Of a stretch of 64,000 bases of DNA, positions 1 through 14,594 are shown one piece after another. Position 1 is the stretch's first letter, and every line of letters starts with the position of its first letter. The notes beneath the pieces are model-generated. The model ran no database searches and was not told where the DNA came from. It worked only from the letters and a program-made list of their open reading frames with translations. Source of the stretch: Shewanella loihica PV-4. GTDB lineage: Bacteria > Pseudomonadota > Gammaproteobacteria > Enterobacterales > Shewanellaceae. The position numbers and the translations under genes are program-made. The DNA lies in assembly GCF_000016065.1 (NCBI RefSeq), contig NC_009092.1, forward strand, positions 4,526,001-4,590,000, given 5' to 3'.

Positions 1-259
1 CCACCAGCTCGATAAAATCCTGAGACGAGTATCGTGCCAGGGCCGACTTGACAAAGTGGGGGTTGGCGCAGATAAAGTTAGCCGGCTCCACTTTCTGGTT
101 GGTGAAGTTACAGCGGCCACCGCCACTGATTAAGATCTTGCGCCCCGCCTGTTTGCCGTTATCTAACACCAGAACGTCTCGGCCGCGATAGCCCGCCGTC
201 GCCGCGCACATGAGGCCCGCCGCGCCCGCACCGATAATGATCACGTCATGATGTTTCAC
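1..259 (-). CDS. NAD(P)/FAD-dependent oxidoreductase, HI0933/YhiN (BaiN-like) family, partial
   Basis: This is the N-terminal 86 residues of a flavoprotein; the rest lies beyond the left edge of the window. The translation opens with VKHHDVIIIGAGAAGLMCA, a dinucleotide-binding fold with the GxGxxG signature at about residues 10-15. It is followed by GRKILISGGGRCNFTN, the segment typical of the HI0933/YhiN family. I chose the GTG start at 257-259 because the frame has no usable ATG and GAGGCGG lies about 7 bases upstream. Family members are cytosolic flavoproteins of poorly defined substrate; BaiN acts on bile-acid derivatives in gut bacteria, which should not be assumed here. The family call is firm, the reaction is not known. 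Confidence 0.85.
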   Translation of the reverse strand, partial: MKHHDVIIIGAGAAGLMCAATAGYRGRDVLVLDNGKQAGRKILISGGGRCNFTNQKVEPANFICANPHFVKSALARYSSQDFIELV

Positions 260-455
260 TTAAATACCGCCTCAAACAAATTAATAGCAACCAAACGCAG
301 CCCCACTTTGTCCACCGACCTTCACGGATGAAGAAAATGCCATTTGATGTCGGGAACATCAAAGGCCTGGACACCGGGGATAAATACTCAAATTTACAAG
401 TACAAATCCCCTCTTTCACCATCCCTGGTGAGCGGGGATAAGTATGTCCATATAC

Positions 456-483
456 AAAAAAGGGCGCTATTTTAGCACCCTTT
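456..483 (-). terminator. Rho-independent terminator after gpsA
   Basis: Read on the minus strand, GGGTGCTAAAATAGCGCCC forms a GC-rich stem-loop followed by a run of six T. It starts about 30 bases past the gpsA stop and would end the yibN-secB-gpsA transcripts. The 200 bases between it and the flavoprotein gene hold nothing I can support. Confidence 0.85.
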
Positions 484-513
484 GTTATTTTTAGCATGAG
501 TCGCCGATGGCCA

Positions 514-1533
514 CTATTCGCTGTCAGTCGTCTCCGACTTTTTCTCTCTCGCCAACAAAGCCTTAGCCGCCTCGTGTGGCGTACCGCCCTGGTAGAGCAC
601 CTTATACACCTGCTCGGTGATCGGCATCTCGACACCCAGACGCTTAGCCAGGGTATAGACCTCTTTAGTGTTACGGTAACCTTCGACCACCTGGCCAATC
701 TCGGCCTGAGCGGTATCGACATCCTTACCCTGGCCCAGGGCCAAACCGAAACGACGGTTGCGGGACTGGTTATCGGTACAAGTCAACACCAGGTCGCCAA
801 GACCCGCCATGCCCATAAAGGTAGAAGGTTGAGCGCCGATAGCCTCGCCAAGGCGAGACAGCTCCACCAAGCCACGGGTGATCAATGCTGTGCGGGCATT
901 GGCACCAAAGCCTATGCCGTCTGACATGCCCGCGCTGATGGCGATAACGTTCTTCACCGCGCCGCCAAGTTGCAGACCGATAAAGTCGTCGTTGGCGTAG
1001 ACACGCAGGCGTTTAGGGCTATGCAGCAACTCCACCAAGTCATTGGTGAAGGCCTCATCGGTACCGGCAACGGAGATTGCAGTGGGCAAGCCTGCCGCCA
1101 GCTCTTTGGCGAAGGTCGGACCCGACAATACCGCCAGCGGATACTCGTCACCTAAAATCTCGCGCGCCACTTCCTGCAACAGACGACCGGTTTCCGGCTC
1201 CAGCCCCTTGGTCGCCCAGACGATGCGGGCATCTTTGCGCAGCAGCGGCTTAGCCTGCTTGAGCACAAGACCAAACACATGGCTAGGCACGACCACCAAC
1301 ACATTGTTGGAGGCGGCTAATGCGGTTGCAAGGTCGGCTTCGGGAATTAAGAGATCCGGCAGCGGGATACCGGGCAGAAACGCCTCATTGGATCGATCCC
1401 TTTTCAGATTCTCGATATGCTCAGGCTCGTGGCCCCAAATAAGGGTTTTGTGTCCGTTACTGGCTAAAGAAATAGCAAGGGCGGTGCCATAAGAGCCCGC
1501 CCCCAGTACCGTTATATCGGCAGTGTTGTTCAT
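514..1533 (-). CDS. gpsA: Glycerol-3-phosphate dehydrogenase [NAD(P)+]
   Basis: The enzyme reduces dihydroxyacetone phosphate to sn-glycerol 3-phosphate in the cytosol, the first step of phospholipid backbone synthesis. The 339-residue protein has the family's usual length. Its N-terminal Rossmann motif is [12 protein letters not shown] (about residues 9-20), and the substrate domain carries [10 protein letters not shown] with the catalytic lysine near residue 190, followed by the NQSRNRRFG segment that binds phosphate. It starts 6 bases after the secB stop, so the two are very probably co-transcribed, as in E. coli (yibN-grxC-secB-gpsA, here without grxC). A terminator follows at 456-483. 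Nothing unusual is seen. Confidence 0.97.
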
Positions 1534-1539
1534 GCGTAA

Positions 1540-2028
1540 TTAAGCGTTCGCTTCTGCTGCTTCACCGGCAGCTTCTGCCTGCGCCTGACGCTGTTGCACG
1601 TATTGCGCGAACAGGGCGTCGAAGTTAACTGGCGCTAGGTTCAGTTGTGGGAAAGTACCACGAGCAACTAGGCTACCAACCGCTTCACGAGCGTATGGGA
1701 AAAGTACGTTCGGGCAGTATGCACCCAGTGAGTGAGCCAGCTGCTGATCAGTCAGACCAGAGATAGCGAAGATACCCGCTTGTTGAACTTCACATAGGAA
1801 AGCTGTTTCTTCACCGTTTTTAGCCGTAACAGTCAGTGACAGAACAACTTCATATACGTCGTCGGCCAGCTTAGCGCTGCGAGTGTCTAGGTCTAGCTTA
1901 ACTTCTGGGTTCCACTCTTTCTGGAAAACAGCTGGGCTGTTTGGCGTTTCGAAAGAGATATCTTTAGTGTAAACACGTTGAATGTTGAACTGTGGACCCT
2001 GTTGTTCGTTATTTACTGCTTCAGCCAT
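1540..2028 (-). CDS. secB: Protein-export chaperone SecB
   Basis: SecB is a cytosolic homotetrameric chaperone that keeps preproteins unfolded and delivers them to SecA. The 162-residue product aligns with the family throughout: [16 protein letters not shown] near residue 18, then a central beta region, then [13 protein letters not shown] (about residues 110-122) and the PVNFDALF segment near the C terminus. The tail is rich in A, E and Q, which is usual for SecB. An AGGAAAT ribosome site precedes the ATG. The gene lies immediately upstream of gpsA and downstream of yibN on the same strand. Confidence 0.97.
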
Positions 2029-2235
2029 AATTTCCTACCTAATCAATTTTGTTCGATTCGTTCCGTATGGAGAATCATCTTCAGGGCCTTTGTTACTCGA
2101 GTCCTAATCTAGACCTCAGCCACCATCCCGATTTTAGTATTTCCTTAAATCCCACCAGATGGGCGATTTAAGCCATTTTTTATAAGAGATGACACTCTAA
2201 TCAAAGATGCTTAATAAAAGCAAACTTTGTGTGGG

Positions 2236-2670
2236 TTATCTTTTGGTTTTGGCAACGGGTAAGTTATTTTGTTGCCATTCGCTCATCCCACCCTTGAGGT
2301 TATAGACAGTTTCGAAACCTGCTTTAACCATCAATTGAGCCGCTTGCGACGAGGTCATCCCTGCATTGCATACCATTATAATGGGACTGGCTTTAAACTT
2401 TTCAAGGGCAGATGTCTTATTATTTTTAATTTCTGCTAAAGGCATGTTAATCGCGTCGACGATATGGCCTTTCTTAAACTCTTCCTTAGAGCGCACATCG
2501 ACCACCTTGGCGTCTTGCTTGTTAATTAACAAGGTCGCCTGCTGATGATCTACAGTTTTCACTTTCGAGATACTAGACTTAAAAACGCTCACAATAAGCG
2601 CAGCAAACAAGCCCACCCAGGCGAGACTCAACATAGGGTTGGCTTTAAAAAATTCGATATATTCTTGCAT
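2236..2670 (-). CDS. yibN: Membrane-anchored rhodanese-domain protein YibN
   Basis: This is a single-domain rhodanese tethered to the inner membrane. A longer frame extends to 2757, but I placed the start at 2668-2670 (MQEYIEFFKANPMLSLAW): AAGTAGG precedes it and the resulting 144 residues match the length of E. coli YibN. Residues 11-30 form one membrane helix. The rhodanese domain follows, with VVDVRSKEEF and an active-site-like loop VCNAGMTSSQ whose cysteine is retained, unlike E. coli YibN. Its place upstream of secB-gpsA is conserved. The physiological sulfur acceptor is unknown. Confidence 0.9.
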   Translation of the reverse strand: MQEYIEFFKANPMLSLAWVGLFAALIVSVFKSSISKVKTVDHQQATLLINKQDAKVVDVRSKEEFKKGHIVDAINMPLAEIKNNKTSALEKFKASPIIMVCNAGMTSSQAAQLMVKAGFETVYNLKGGMSEWQQNNLPVAKTKR

Positions 2671-2857
2671 AGTTTTCGGCCTACTTCTGTGGCTTGAGAG
2701 ACTGTTCGGGCTGAGAGTATAACCGATTGTCCCGGCAGATTGCAGCATGTAGTTCACCTCTGGCAGAGCGCCGAGATTGAGAGATCCCTAAAATTGTGAC
2801 GGGCTCGATGAGGGCTATCGGTGTAAATCACTTTTTGATCGCCCCTGTACGTAGTAA

Positions 2858-4456
<1,599 letters not shown>

Positions 4457-4463
4457 CGACTCT

Positions 4464-5600
4464 TTGCTTAAACGTTCCGGTTTCTATAAAGCCAGCATAC
4501 TTGCTGGCTTTATCATGCTCTCTTGTACTGCGCAGGCATCCGACCTGAAGCAGCGTCAATCCGAGCTTGAAGCCATTCAGAAACAGATAAGCAACCAGCA
4601 GTCGGCCCTCAAGGACACCAGTCGCCAACATGAGAAGCTGATCTCTCTGCTGAAAAAAGATGAACAGGCGATCGCCGCGGCGGCAAAAAAGGTGACCAAT
4701 ACCAGGGCATCACTGGCACAAACCGACAAGAAACTGGCCGAACTAGATGGCCGCAAGGCAGAGCTTGATACCCTCAAGCAGACGCAACAGAAGACACTGT
4801 CCAACCAGCTAGCCAGCGCCTATCTGGCGGGCAACCACGATTACACTAAGATGCTGCTCAATCAGCAGAGTCCAGCCACCATAGAACGCCTGCTCGCCTA
4901 TTATCAGTTTCTCAACAAGGCGAGAATGGACGCCATCAAGCAGCTGCAACAGACGATGACCGAACTGACGGCCGTCGAGTCTGAGCAGAAGGCCCAGCAA
5001 ACCAAGCTCAACGAGCTGATCCTCAATCAGGAGCAGCAGGCCAAGGCGCTCACCCAAGAACAACATCAGCGTCAGCAGACCCTGAAGCAGATAGAGCGCA
5101 CCCTCAATTCACACGGCGCCAAGCTGGAACAACTGCAGATAGAGGAAGCCAGCTTGAAGCGGGTGGTCGAACAGGCGCTAAGGGCCATGAAAGATAACCC
5201 CAGCATGGAAGGCCTCTCCAGCCGCCAGAAACTTAGCTGGCCGACCAAGGGCCGCATCCGCGCCGGGTTCGGCAGCCTACGTTCGGGCGAAGTGAAGTGG
5301 AAGGGCGTGATGATGGCCGCCCCAGAGGGGCAATCGATCAACGCCATCGCCTCGGGCAAGGTGATCTATGCCGACTGGCTCAGGGGGTTCGGTATGGTGA
5401 TGGTGGTCGACCACGGCAAGGGCTACATGAGCCTCTATGGCCACGCCCAGACCCTGCTCAAGGATGCCGGCGACAGCGTTAAGAAGGGTGAGACCATCGC
5501 CCTGGTCGGACGCTCGGGTGGACAGACAGAACCTGGCCTATACTTTGAAGTAAGGCATAAGGGGCAAGCGGTCGATCCTGCGAGATACTGTAGACGATAA
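4464..5600 (+). CDS. envC: Murein hydrolase activator EnvC
   Basis: EnvC is a periplasmic activator of AmiA/AmiB-type amidases recruited by FtsEX to split septal peptidoglycan. The 378-residue protein has a signal peptide (residues 1-25, ending AQA), a long Lys/Gln/Glu-rich coiled coil (about 26-250) and a C-terminal LytM/M23 domain (about 260-375). The domain is degenerate: the first zinc site is replaced by WKGVMM (no His or Asp) and the expected HLHFE reads GLYFE. It therefore cannot be a zinc peptidase, as known for EnvC itself. Its position right after gpmM supports the assignment. Confidence 0.93.
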   Translation: MLKRSGFYKASILAGFIMLSCTAQASDLKQRQSELEAIQKQISNQQSALKDTSRQHEKLISLLKKDEQAIAAAAKKVTNTRASLAQTDKKLAELDGRKAELDTLKQTQQKTLSNQLASAYLAGNHDYTKMLLNQQSPATIERLLAYYQFLNKARMDAIKQLQQTMTELTAVESEQKAQQTKLNELILNQEQQAKALTQEQHQRQQTLKQIERTLNSHGAKLEQLQIEEASLKRVVEQALRAMKDNPSMEGLSSRQKLSWPTKGRIRAGFGSLRSGEVKWKGVMMAAPEGQSINAIASGKVIYADWLRGFGMVMVVDHGKGYMSLYGHAQTLLKDAGDSVKKGETIALVGRSGGQTEPGLYFEVRHKGQAVDPARYCRR

Positions 5601-5635
5601 CGCGACAACGACCCCGAGTAATGGGGAGGTCGTCC

Positions 5636-6841
5636 ATGTCTCAAATGATCCGCTATTTCACCTGTGTCGCCCTAGGGCTGACCCTAGGTCTCTCTATCAC
5701 CTTGTTCGGCCACGAGAATGCCAAAGAGTATCAGCCCAAGGTCAATTACCCCCTCCTCATCGACATCATCAGCACGGTAGAGACCTACTACGTAGACAAG
5801 ATCTCTCAGGAAGATCTGATCCAGGCCGCCATTGAGGGGGTATTCAGCAAGCTAGACCCCTATTCAAACTTCCTCGACAGCCAGGCCTTCTCCGACATCA
5901 AGGACGCCAACAAGGGCGAATACTTCGGTTTCGGCATAGAGATAGCAACAGAGCAGAACCAAGTCACCATCATCAGCCCCTTTCCCCATTCACCAGCCGC
6001 CAACGCAGGCATTCAGCCCGGAGACCGCATCGTCAAAGTCAATAATGAGGCAGTAACCGCCAAGCAACTCGAAAATGTGCTGGAGGAGATCAAGTTCCAC
6101 AGTCAGCATAATCTGGCCATCAACCTGTCGTTAAGCCGCGCCAACTCGGAAGCCCTGTTCGACGTGACACTCACCCCTAGTCTTATCGATGTCAACTCGG
6201 TAGAGGGCGAGCTGCTCGACAACGGCATAGGCTACATCAAACTCTCCAGCTTTCAGGACGACTCTACCGAAGATCTCATTAAGCTGCTGACCCAATGGCA
6301 AAATGAGCCCATGACAGGCCTGATCCTGGATCTGCGTAACAACCCTGGCGGCTTGCTGGATCAGGCGATCAAGATTGCCGACATCTTCCTCGCCAAGGGG
6401 CGTATCATATCTACCCGGGGCCGCTTCTTCGACGCTAACTCCGACTACTTCGCCTCACCACAGACCATGTTCTCCAAGCTGCCACTTACCGTGCTAATCA
6501 ACAAGGGGTCGGCCTCGGCCTCGGAGGTACTGGCGGCAGCGCTTCAGGAAAACAAGCGCGCCACACTGATCGGCGAAAAGAGCTTCGGTAAGGGTACGGT
6601 GCAGAGCCTGATCCCCACTCTTATCGAGGGCAATGCCATCAAGCTAACCATAGCCCACTACACCACACCCAAAGGCAGGGACATACACGCCATCGGCATA
6701 GAGCCAGATATAAATATCCCGGGCGAGACTATGACTGCCGGACAAAGTATGCCTATAATCGATAAGCAAACACCCCATGAGGGAGCCGCCCACGATAAGG
6801 TTATCGAATCGGCGATCTCATGGATAAAAACAAATAGTTAG
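5636..6841 (+). CDS. S41-family C-terminal processing peptidase (CtpA-like)
   Basis: This is a periplasmic serine protease of the carboxy-terminal processing family. I chose the ATG at 5636 rather than an in-frame ATG at 5621 because GGGGAGG lies 6 bases upstream of it, giving 401 residues. Residues 5-25 form an uncleaved anchor or signal. A PDZ domain spans roughly 85-170 (GFGIEI ... IQPGDRIVKVN), and the catalytic Ser-Lys dyad lies in NKGSASASEV and GEKSFGKGTVQ. It sits between envC and yibQ in a likely operon, an arrangement E. coli lacks, which suggests a role in envelope or division-related proteolysis (inference). Substrates are unknown. Confidence 0.92.
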   Translation: MSQMIRYFTCVALGLTLGLSITLFGHENAKEYQPKVNYPLLIDIISTVETYYVDKISQEDLIQAAIEGVFSKLDPYSNFLDSQAFSDIKDANKGEYFGFGIEIATEQNQVTIISPFPHSPAANAGIQPGDRIVKVNNEAVTAKQLENVLEEIKFHSQHNLAINLSLSRANSEALFDVTLTPSLIDVNSVEGELLDNGIGYIKLSSFQDDSTEDLIKLLTQWQNEPMTGLILDLRNNPGGLLDQAIKIADIFLAKGRIISTRGRFFDANSDYFASPQTMFSKLPLTVLINKGSASASEVLAAALQENKRATLIGEKSFGKGTVQSLIPTLIEGNAIKLTIAHYTTPKGRDIHAIGIEPDINIPGETMTAGQSMPIIDKQTPHEGAAHDKVIESAISWIKTNS

Positions 6842-6856
6842 TGAATAACCAAAACA

Positions 6857-7612
6857 GTGCGCTTATTACTCTTATTAGCTGTCTTATTTACCACACCACA
6901 CTGCTTCGCCGCCCAGGTCTCCATCATCATTGACGACATAGGTTATCGTCAGACTGACGAGGCGGTGTTGGCATTGCCAAGCGACATCACCCTCTCCGTA
7001 TTGCCCCATACCCCTCTGGGCGAAAGGCTTGCCGCCATCGCCCACGACAAGGGCCACGAGATCATGTTGCACCTGCCCATGCAGGCATTAAATGGCAAGG
7101 AGATGGGCCCTGGCGGACTGACCAATCAGATGAGCGAACAGGCTCTCAAGCGGGCGGTCGATGACGCCTTTAAGAGTGTCCCCTACGCCAAAGGTGTCAA
7201 CAACCATATGGGGAGTCTGCTCACACAACTAGACGCGCCCATGACCTGGCTAATGGAGAGCCTGAAGCAGCAAGACAACTACTTTGTCGACAGCATGACC
7301 ACCAGGTACAGCAAAGCCAGCGACGCAGCCAACAGGCTGGGGATTCCGCTATTGAGAAGACAACTCTTTCTGGATAACGATGTATCGCCGCAGGGGCTTG
7401 AGAGACAATTTAACCAGCTGATCCAGCTGGCAAACAAGGAGGGGCAACTTATAGTGATCGCCCACCCCTATCCCGAGACCATCAGCTTCTTAAAGGCGAA
7501 TCTATCCAGACTCTCGGACGAAGGCATCGCCTTGGTAAATACATCCAGGCTCTTGCCCTATCGCCTCGCACAGAAGGAACCCGCGGCCAGCGACAAGGCG
7601 CATTTAAGATAG
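6857..7612 (+). CDS. yibQ: Divergent polysaccharide deacetylase family protein YibQ
   Basis: This is a secreted protein with a polysaccharide-deacetylase-like fold. The frame starts at a GTG (6857) 15 bases after the protease stop, without a strong ribosome site, so translation may be coupled to the upstream gene. Residues 1-19 are a signal peptide (LLLLAVLFTTPHCFAA). The body shows VSIIIDDIGY, EIMLHLPMQ, GVNNHMGS and VIAHPYPET, which are hallmarks of the family. Length (251 residues) is typical. No activity has been firmly established for YibQ; location next to envC suggests cell-wall work. Confidence 0.88.
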   Translation: MRLLLLLAVLFTTPHCFAAQVSIIIDDIGYRQTDEAVLALPSDITLSVLPHTPLGERLAAIAHDKGHEIMLHLPMQALNGKEMGPGGLTNQMSEQALKRAVDDAFKSVPYAKGVNNHMGSLLTQLDAPMTWLMESLKQQDNYFVDSMTTRYSKASDAANRLGIPLLRRQLFLDNDVSPQGLERQFNQLIQLANKEGQLIVIAHPYPETISFLKANLSRLSDEGIALVNTSRLLPYRLAQKEPAASDKAHLR

Positions 7613-7633
7613 GCGAACTTAAGAAAGGCTAAG

Positions 7634-8086
7634 TTAAAGCTCTAAGACTGGGATGGTAAGATCCGGTAGCAAGGCTCTTAACTCGTCACGATTACTGACG
7701 ACATCTGCCAATGAGTATTTGTCTAGCACGGCCAGATAAGCGTCTACCGCCTCGGCGAGCACGCCCTTGAGCTGACAGGCTGGCGAGAAACGGCAATAGG
7801 GCTTGCTGCAATCGATTGGCGACAGCGAATTTTCCAGCGTGCGCACCAGGACACCGATATTGATCTGATCCGCTGGCTTACCTAGCTTAAAACCACCTGC
7901 CTTACCGCGTACCGTCTGCAGATAACCTTCTTTACCAAGATGATGCACTATCTTAGACACATGGTTAGCCGATAGATCGAACACCTCGGTGATCTCGGCG
8001 ATTCTAAACAGGGTTTCTCTCTCTGGCGATAAGGCCAGGTACATTAACGTACGAATACCAAAATCTGTATAACGAGTTAACTGCAT
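7634..8086 (-). CDS. nsrR: Rrf2-family nitric-oxide-sensing repressor NsrR
   Basis: NsrR is an iron-sulfur repressor that loses DNA binding on reaction with nitric oxide and controls nitrosative-stress genes. The 150-residue product begins MQLTRYTDFGIRTLMYLA, as in E. coli NsrR. It has a winged helix ending in VRGKAGGFKLGKPA and three cluster cysteines at 93, 98 and 104 (DCSKPYC ... AC). The spacing matches NsrR rather than IscR. It is convergent with yibQ (21-base gap) and 10 bases downstream of the cysteine-cluster gene, with which it probably shares a transcript. Confidence 0.92.
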   Translation of the reverse strand: MQLTRYTDFGIRTLMYLALSPERETLFRIAEITEVFDLSANHVSKIVHHLGKEGYLQTVRGKAGGFKLGKPADQINIGVLVRTLENSLSPIDCSKPYCRFSPACQLKGVLAEAVDAYLAVLDKYSLADVVSNRDELRALLPDLTIPVLEL

Positions 8087-8096
8087 AACCTACCTT

Positions 8097-8351
8097 CTAA
8101 GACTGGGTCGCCGCTTCTAAAGATGTAATCAACCAAAGTGCCTCTTCTGCCGTCGAACCACAGACTTCAGGTTCGGCGATGAAACGATCACACAACGCCG
8201 GGCGCTCAGGGTGACCGAATATCTTGCAAAGATTCCGCTCATCTAACTGGATGCAACGCACCCCGGCAGGCTTGCCATTGGGCATGCCAGGGATAGGGCT
8301 GGTGATAGACGGCGCTATACAACAAGCACCACATCCTAGACGACAATTCAT
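8097..8351 (-). CDS. YkgJ-family cysteine cluster protein
   Basis: An 84-residue cytosolic protein of the YkgJ/UPF0153 family. It carries the characteristic cysteines [26 protein letters not shown] and LCDRF, which suggest a metal or iron-sulfur site. The function of the family is not established. It lies just upstream of nsrR on the same strand; co-transcription with an Fe-S regulator is suggestive but no more than that. Confidence 0.88.
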   Translation of the reverse strand: MNCRLGCGACCIAPSITSPIPGMPNGKPAGVRCIQLDERNLCKIFGHPERPALCDRFIAEPEVCGSTAEEALWLITSLEAATQS

Positions 8352-8674
8352 ACGGCATTATACCTATATTTGCGTAGCTTGTTAGTCATTAAGATCACAG
8401 CATTATTCTGAGATTTCATAAAGCTTAGCCCCACCTAATAGTAAAAGAGATAAAAACACTAAGGTTCTATAGAGAACGCCATACAGATAATGACGTTATC
8501 GCTAGAAAGAAGACAACAACTCAGTTGTTTCTATCTAGCGAACTCAAGTTTATTAACTCATTCACCTTATGCCACAGCCTTGTCTTAAGGGTTATCTAAA
8601 CAGTGCAGTTTATCGGCCTTCACATGAGGTTTTGTAGCGTGAAGCACGAGCAGGGAGTCTTCTACACACAGAAG

Positions 8675-8697
8675 AAAGGCGCCTGTAAAGGCCAGCT
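8675..8697. repeat. Direct repeat copy 1 (AAAGGCGCCTGT..)
   Basis: This 23-base segment, AAAGGCGCCTGT-AAA-GGCCAGCT, recurs at 8835-8857 with three mismatches, exactly 160 bases away. Its core AGGCGCCTG also appears at the 3' end of the 5S gene (9051-9059). Origin unknown. Confidence 0.6.
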
Positions 8698-8834
8698 CTG
8701 AGGCAGACATCAGATACTAACTCCGTCAATCTCACATGGGGGCGTAAGGCATCCGCTTATCAAGCGCAGCTTGATGGATGACTGGAGCGCGAAGCAGCAA
8801 TGCTGCGAGCTGAGGGGCCTAATTAATAAAGAGA

Positions 8835-8857
8835 AAAGGCGCCTGTCATGGCCAGCT
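8835..8857. repeat. Direct repeat copy 2 (AAAGGCGCCTGT..)
   Basis: Second copy of the 23-base repeat, AAAGGCGCCTGT-CAT-GGCCAGCT. It differs from the copy at 8675 only in the middle three bases. Confidence 0.6.
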
Positions 8858-9003
8858 TCGAGCAGAGCTCTCCGCGTTCAGCCCTTGCATCAAACTTCGT
8901 TTGATAAACGCAAGCGATTCACCCTACTTCACATGGAAATGCACCTCACTACGTTCGGGCTCTTTATATTCCCCATGTTCGAGTAGATATTTCAAAAGCT
9001 GTT

Positions 9004-9047
9004 AAACGAAAAAATCCCCAGCACGTAGTGCTGGGGATTCTTCGTTT
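9004..9047 (-). terminator. rRNA operon terminator
   Basis: On the minus strand a perfect stem, AATCCCCAGCAC pairing with GTGCTGGGGATT around a 3-base loop, is followed by TTTTTCGTTT. It lies directly after 5S rRNA and is the operon's intrinsic terminator. Confidence 0.93.
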
Positions 9048-9055
9048 ATTAGGCG

Positions 9056-9172
9056 CCTGGAAATGACCTACTCTCACATGGGGAGACCCCACACTACCAT
9101 CGGCGCGATTGCGTTTCACTTCTGAGTTCGGGATGGGATCAGGTGGGACCACAATGCTATGGTTTCCAGACA
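9056..9172 (-). rRNA. rrf: 5S ribosomal RNA
   Basis: The minus strand shows the conserved 5S segments GGTCCCACCTGATCCCATC, CCGAACTCAGAAGTGAAACG and GCGCCGATGGTAGTGTGGGG. The TGTCTGG start pairs with a CCAGGC end. Length about 117 bases. It is the last gene of the rRNA operon, 100 bases after 23S. Ends are placed by the terminal helix and could be off by one or two bases. Confidence 0.96.
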
Positions 9173-9273
9173 AATTTGGAAATTTAGAAAGCTGCTTGAG
9201 TTCGCACTTCAATCAAGTACTTTTGTATTCTTTTGATCACGTAAAACCATCGTACGAAACCCTTTTGGGTTGT

Positions 9274-12166
<2,893 letters not shown>

Positions 12167-12317
12167 ATACAACCCAAATGAGTTTCATCTGAGTCGCATC
12201 GCAACTAACGGTTTCTACTTTCGCCAAAAGAATACTCAAGTCACTTGATTAAAGTGTGTTTTGAGAACTCAATTATTTTTCGCAATAATCTTTCGATTAT
12301 TACTATCAGCTTTCCAA

Positions 12318-12332
12318 ATTTTTAAAGAACAA
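12318..12332 (-). promoter_or_regulatory. Spacer boxA-like antitermination element
   Basis: The 251-base 16S-23S spacer contains, on the minus strand, TTGTTCTTTAAAAATTTGG, resembling the boxA of the E. coli spacer that loads the Nus antitermination complex before 23S. No tRNA cloverleaf is visible in the spacer, which is too short for the usual tRNA-Ile/tRNA-Ala pair. Confidence 0.6.
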
Positions 12333-12417
12333 GCATCGTCGCTCGGACGTGCCTCTCGCTCTAACAAGAACAAGTTATCTGTGTGAACACTCAACAAATA
12401 TCAGTCAATCGTATAGG

Positions 12418-13961
<1,544 letters not shown>

Positions 13962-14138
13962 AAAGTTTTTGTGGACCTAAGTCCGACTCAATGAATTCTG
14001 ATTCACATAAATGACTCGGAAGAATCATCTACATGTTTGTACATATTGCTATGAACACTCATCGTTGCATTGAGATTTAAATCGTTTTCGATTAACTCAA
14101 TACCTGTGAGTGTCCACACAGATTTCTTGTTTTATCTT

Positions 14139-14150
14139 GTTAAAGAGCAT
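14139..14150 (-). promoter_or_regulatory. rrn leader boxA
   Basis: The minus strand reads TGCTCTTTAACA, identical to the core rRNA leader boxA bound by NusB-NusE. It lies about 180 bases upstream of mature 16S. Confidence 0.85.
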
Positions 14151-14203
14151 TGCATCGTATTTAATGCCGCCGCTGGCGCCGGGCCGTTGGCTTAGGGATG
14201 CGT

Positions 14204-14231
14204 ATTCTACACTTCCCGATGTTGGCGTCAA
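14204..14231 (-). promoter_or_regulatory. rrn promoter P2
   Basis: The minus strand has TTGACG, 16 bases, TAGAAT: a strong sigma-70 promoter with a 16-bp spacer, placed just ahead of the boxA leader. The GC-rich stretch downstream is typical of rRNA promoters. Confidence 0.8.
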
Positions 14232-14429
14232 GGGTTAATTTTAAGAAGTTTTTCAAGCGTCGATTCTTTAATCAGAAGGCGACATTTGAAAGCCTTAAAC
14301 CACTTTCTGCCCGACTCAACTCATTGCGTTTAACTGCTACTGTAATCGAGTCCCTGACCAGGCTGAACCCCTCTGTTTATCTGGCTTTCACCAGTTGAAG
14401 AAGTTGCTGCGCCGTGTCAGTGGATGCGC

Positions 14430-14457
14430 ATTATAGGGGGGCGATTCTTTTACGCAA
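14430..14457 (-). promoter_or_regulatory. rrn promoter P1
   Basis: The minus strand has TTGCGT, 16 bases, TATAAT, then GCGCATCC. The perfect -10, short spacer and GC-rich discriminator are features of stringently controlled rRNA P1 promoters. Confidence 0.8.
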
Positions 14458-14521
14458 GGGCTTTTTGAAAGAAAATGACACTTTGATGGCTAAGCGGGCA
14501 ATTAGTAGGCATTACGTACAA

Positions 14522-14548
14522 AAAAGGGGCTAAAAAGCCCCTTTTCCT
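14522..14548 (-). terminator. Terminator after ccoG (possibly bidirectional)
   Basis: AAAAGGGGCTAAAAAGCCCCTTTT is a nearly perfect hairpin with A/T tracts on both sides. It ends ccoG transcription on the minus strand and insulates it from the rRNA promoters about 65 bases away. Confidence 0.85.
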
Positions 14549-14594
14549 ATCTTTCGCTACTTTTTACTATTTACTAGTAATAGTCGCAGCCAGG

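Larger units (their letters stand above)
8352..9003. other. Intergenic region downstream of the rRNA operon
   Basis: No convincing gene is visible in these 650 bases. An open frame at 8771-8986 has no family resemblance and no ribosome site. The region has several small inverted repeats (for example around AAGCGCAGCTT and ATCAAACTTCGTTTGAT) and the direct repeat annotated at 8675 and 8835. It may be decayed sequence trailing the rrn operon. Confidence 0.5.

Noticed and set aside
246..722. Minus-strand frame of 158 codons overlapping gpsA
   Set aside because: It overlaps the gpsA coding end in another frame and crosses the terminator; a shadow frame.
4464..5600. envC product as an active M23 zinc peptidase
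   Set aside because: The zinc ligands are replaced (WKGVMM and GLYFE), as in the non-catalytic activator EnvC.
12167..12417. tRNA gene in the 16S-23S spacer
   Set aside because: No cloverleaf arms or TTCGAATC-type T-loop could be found; the spacer is only 251 bases.
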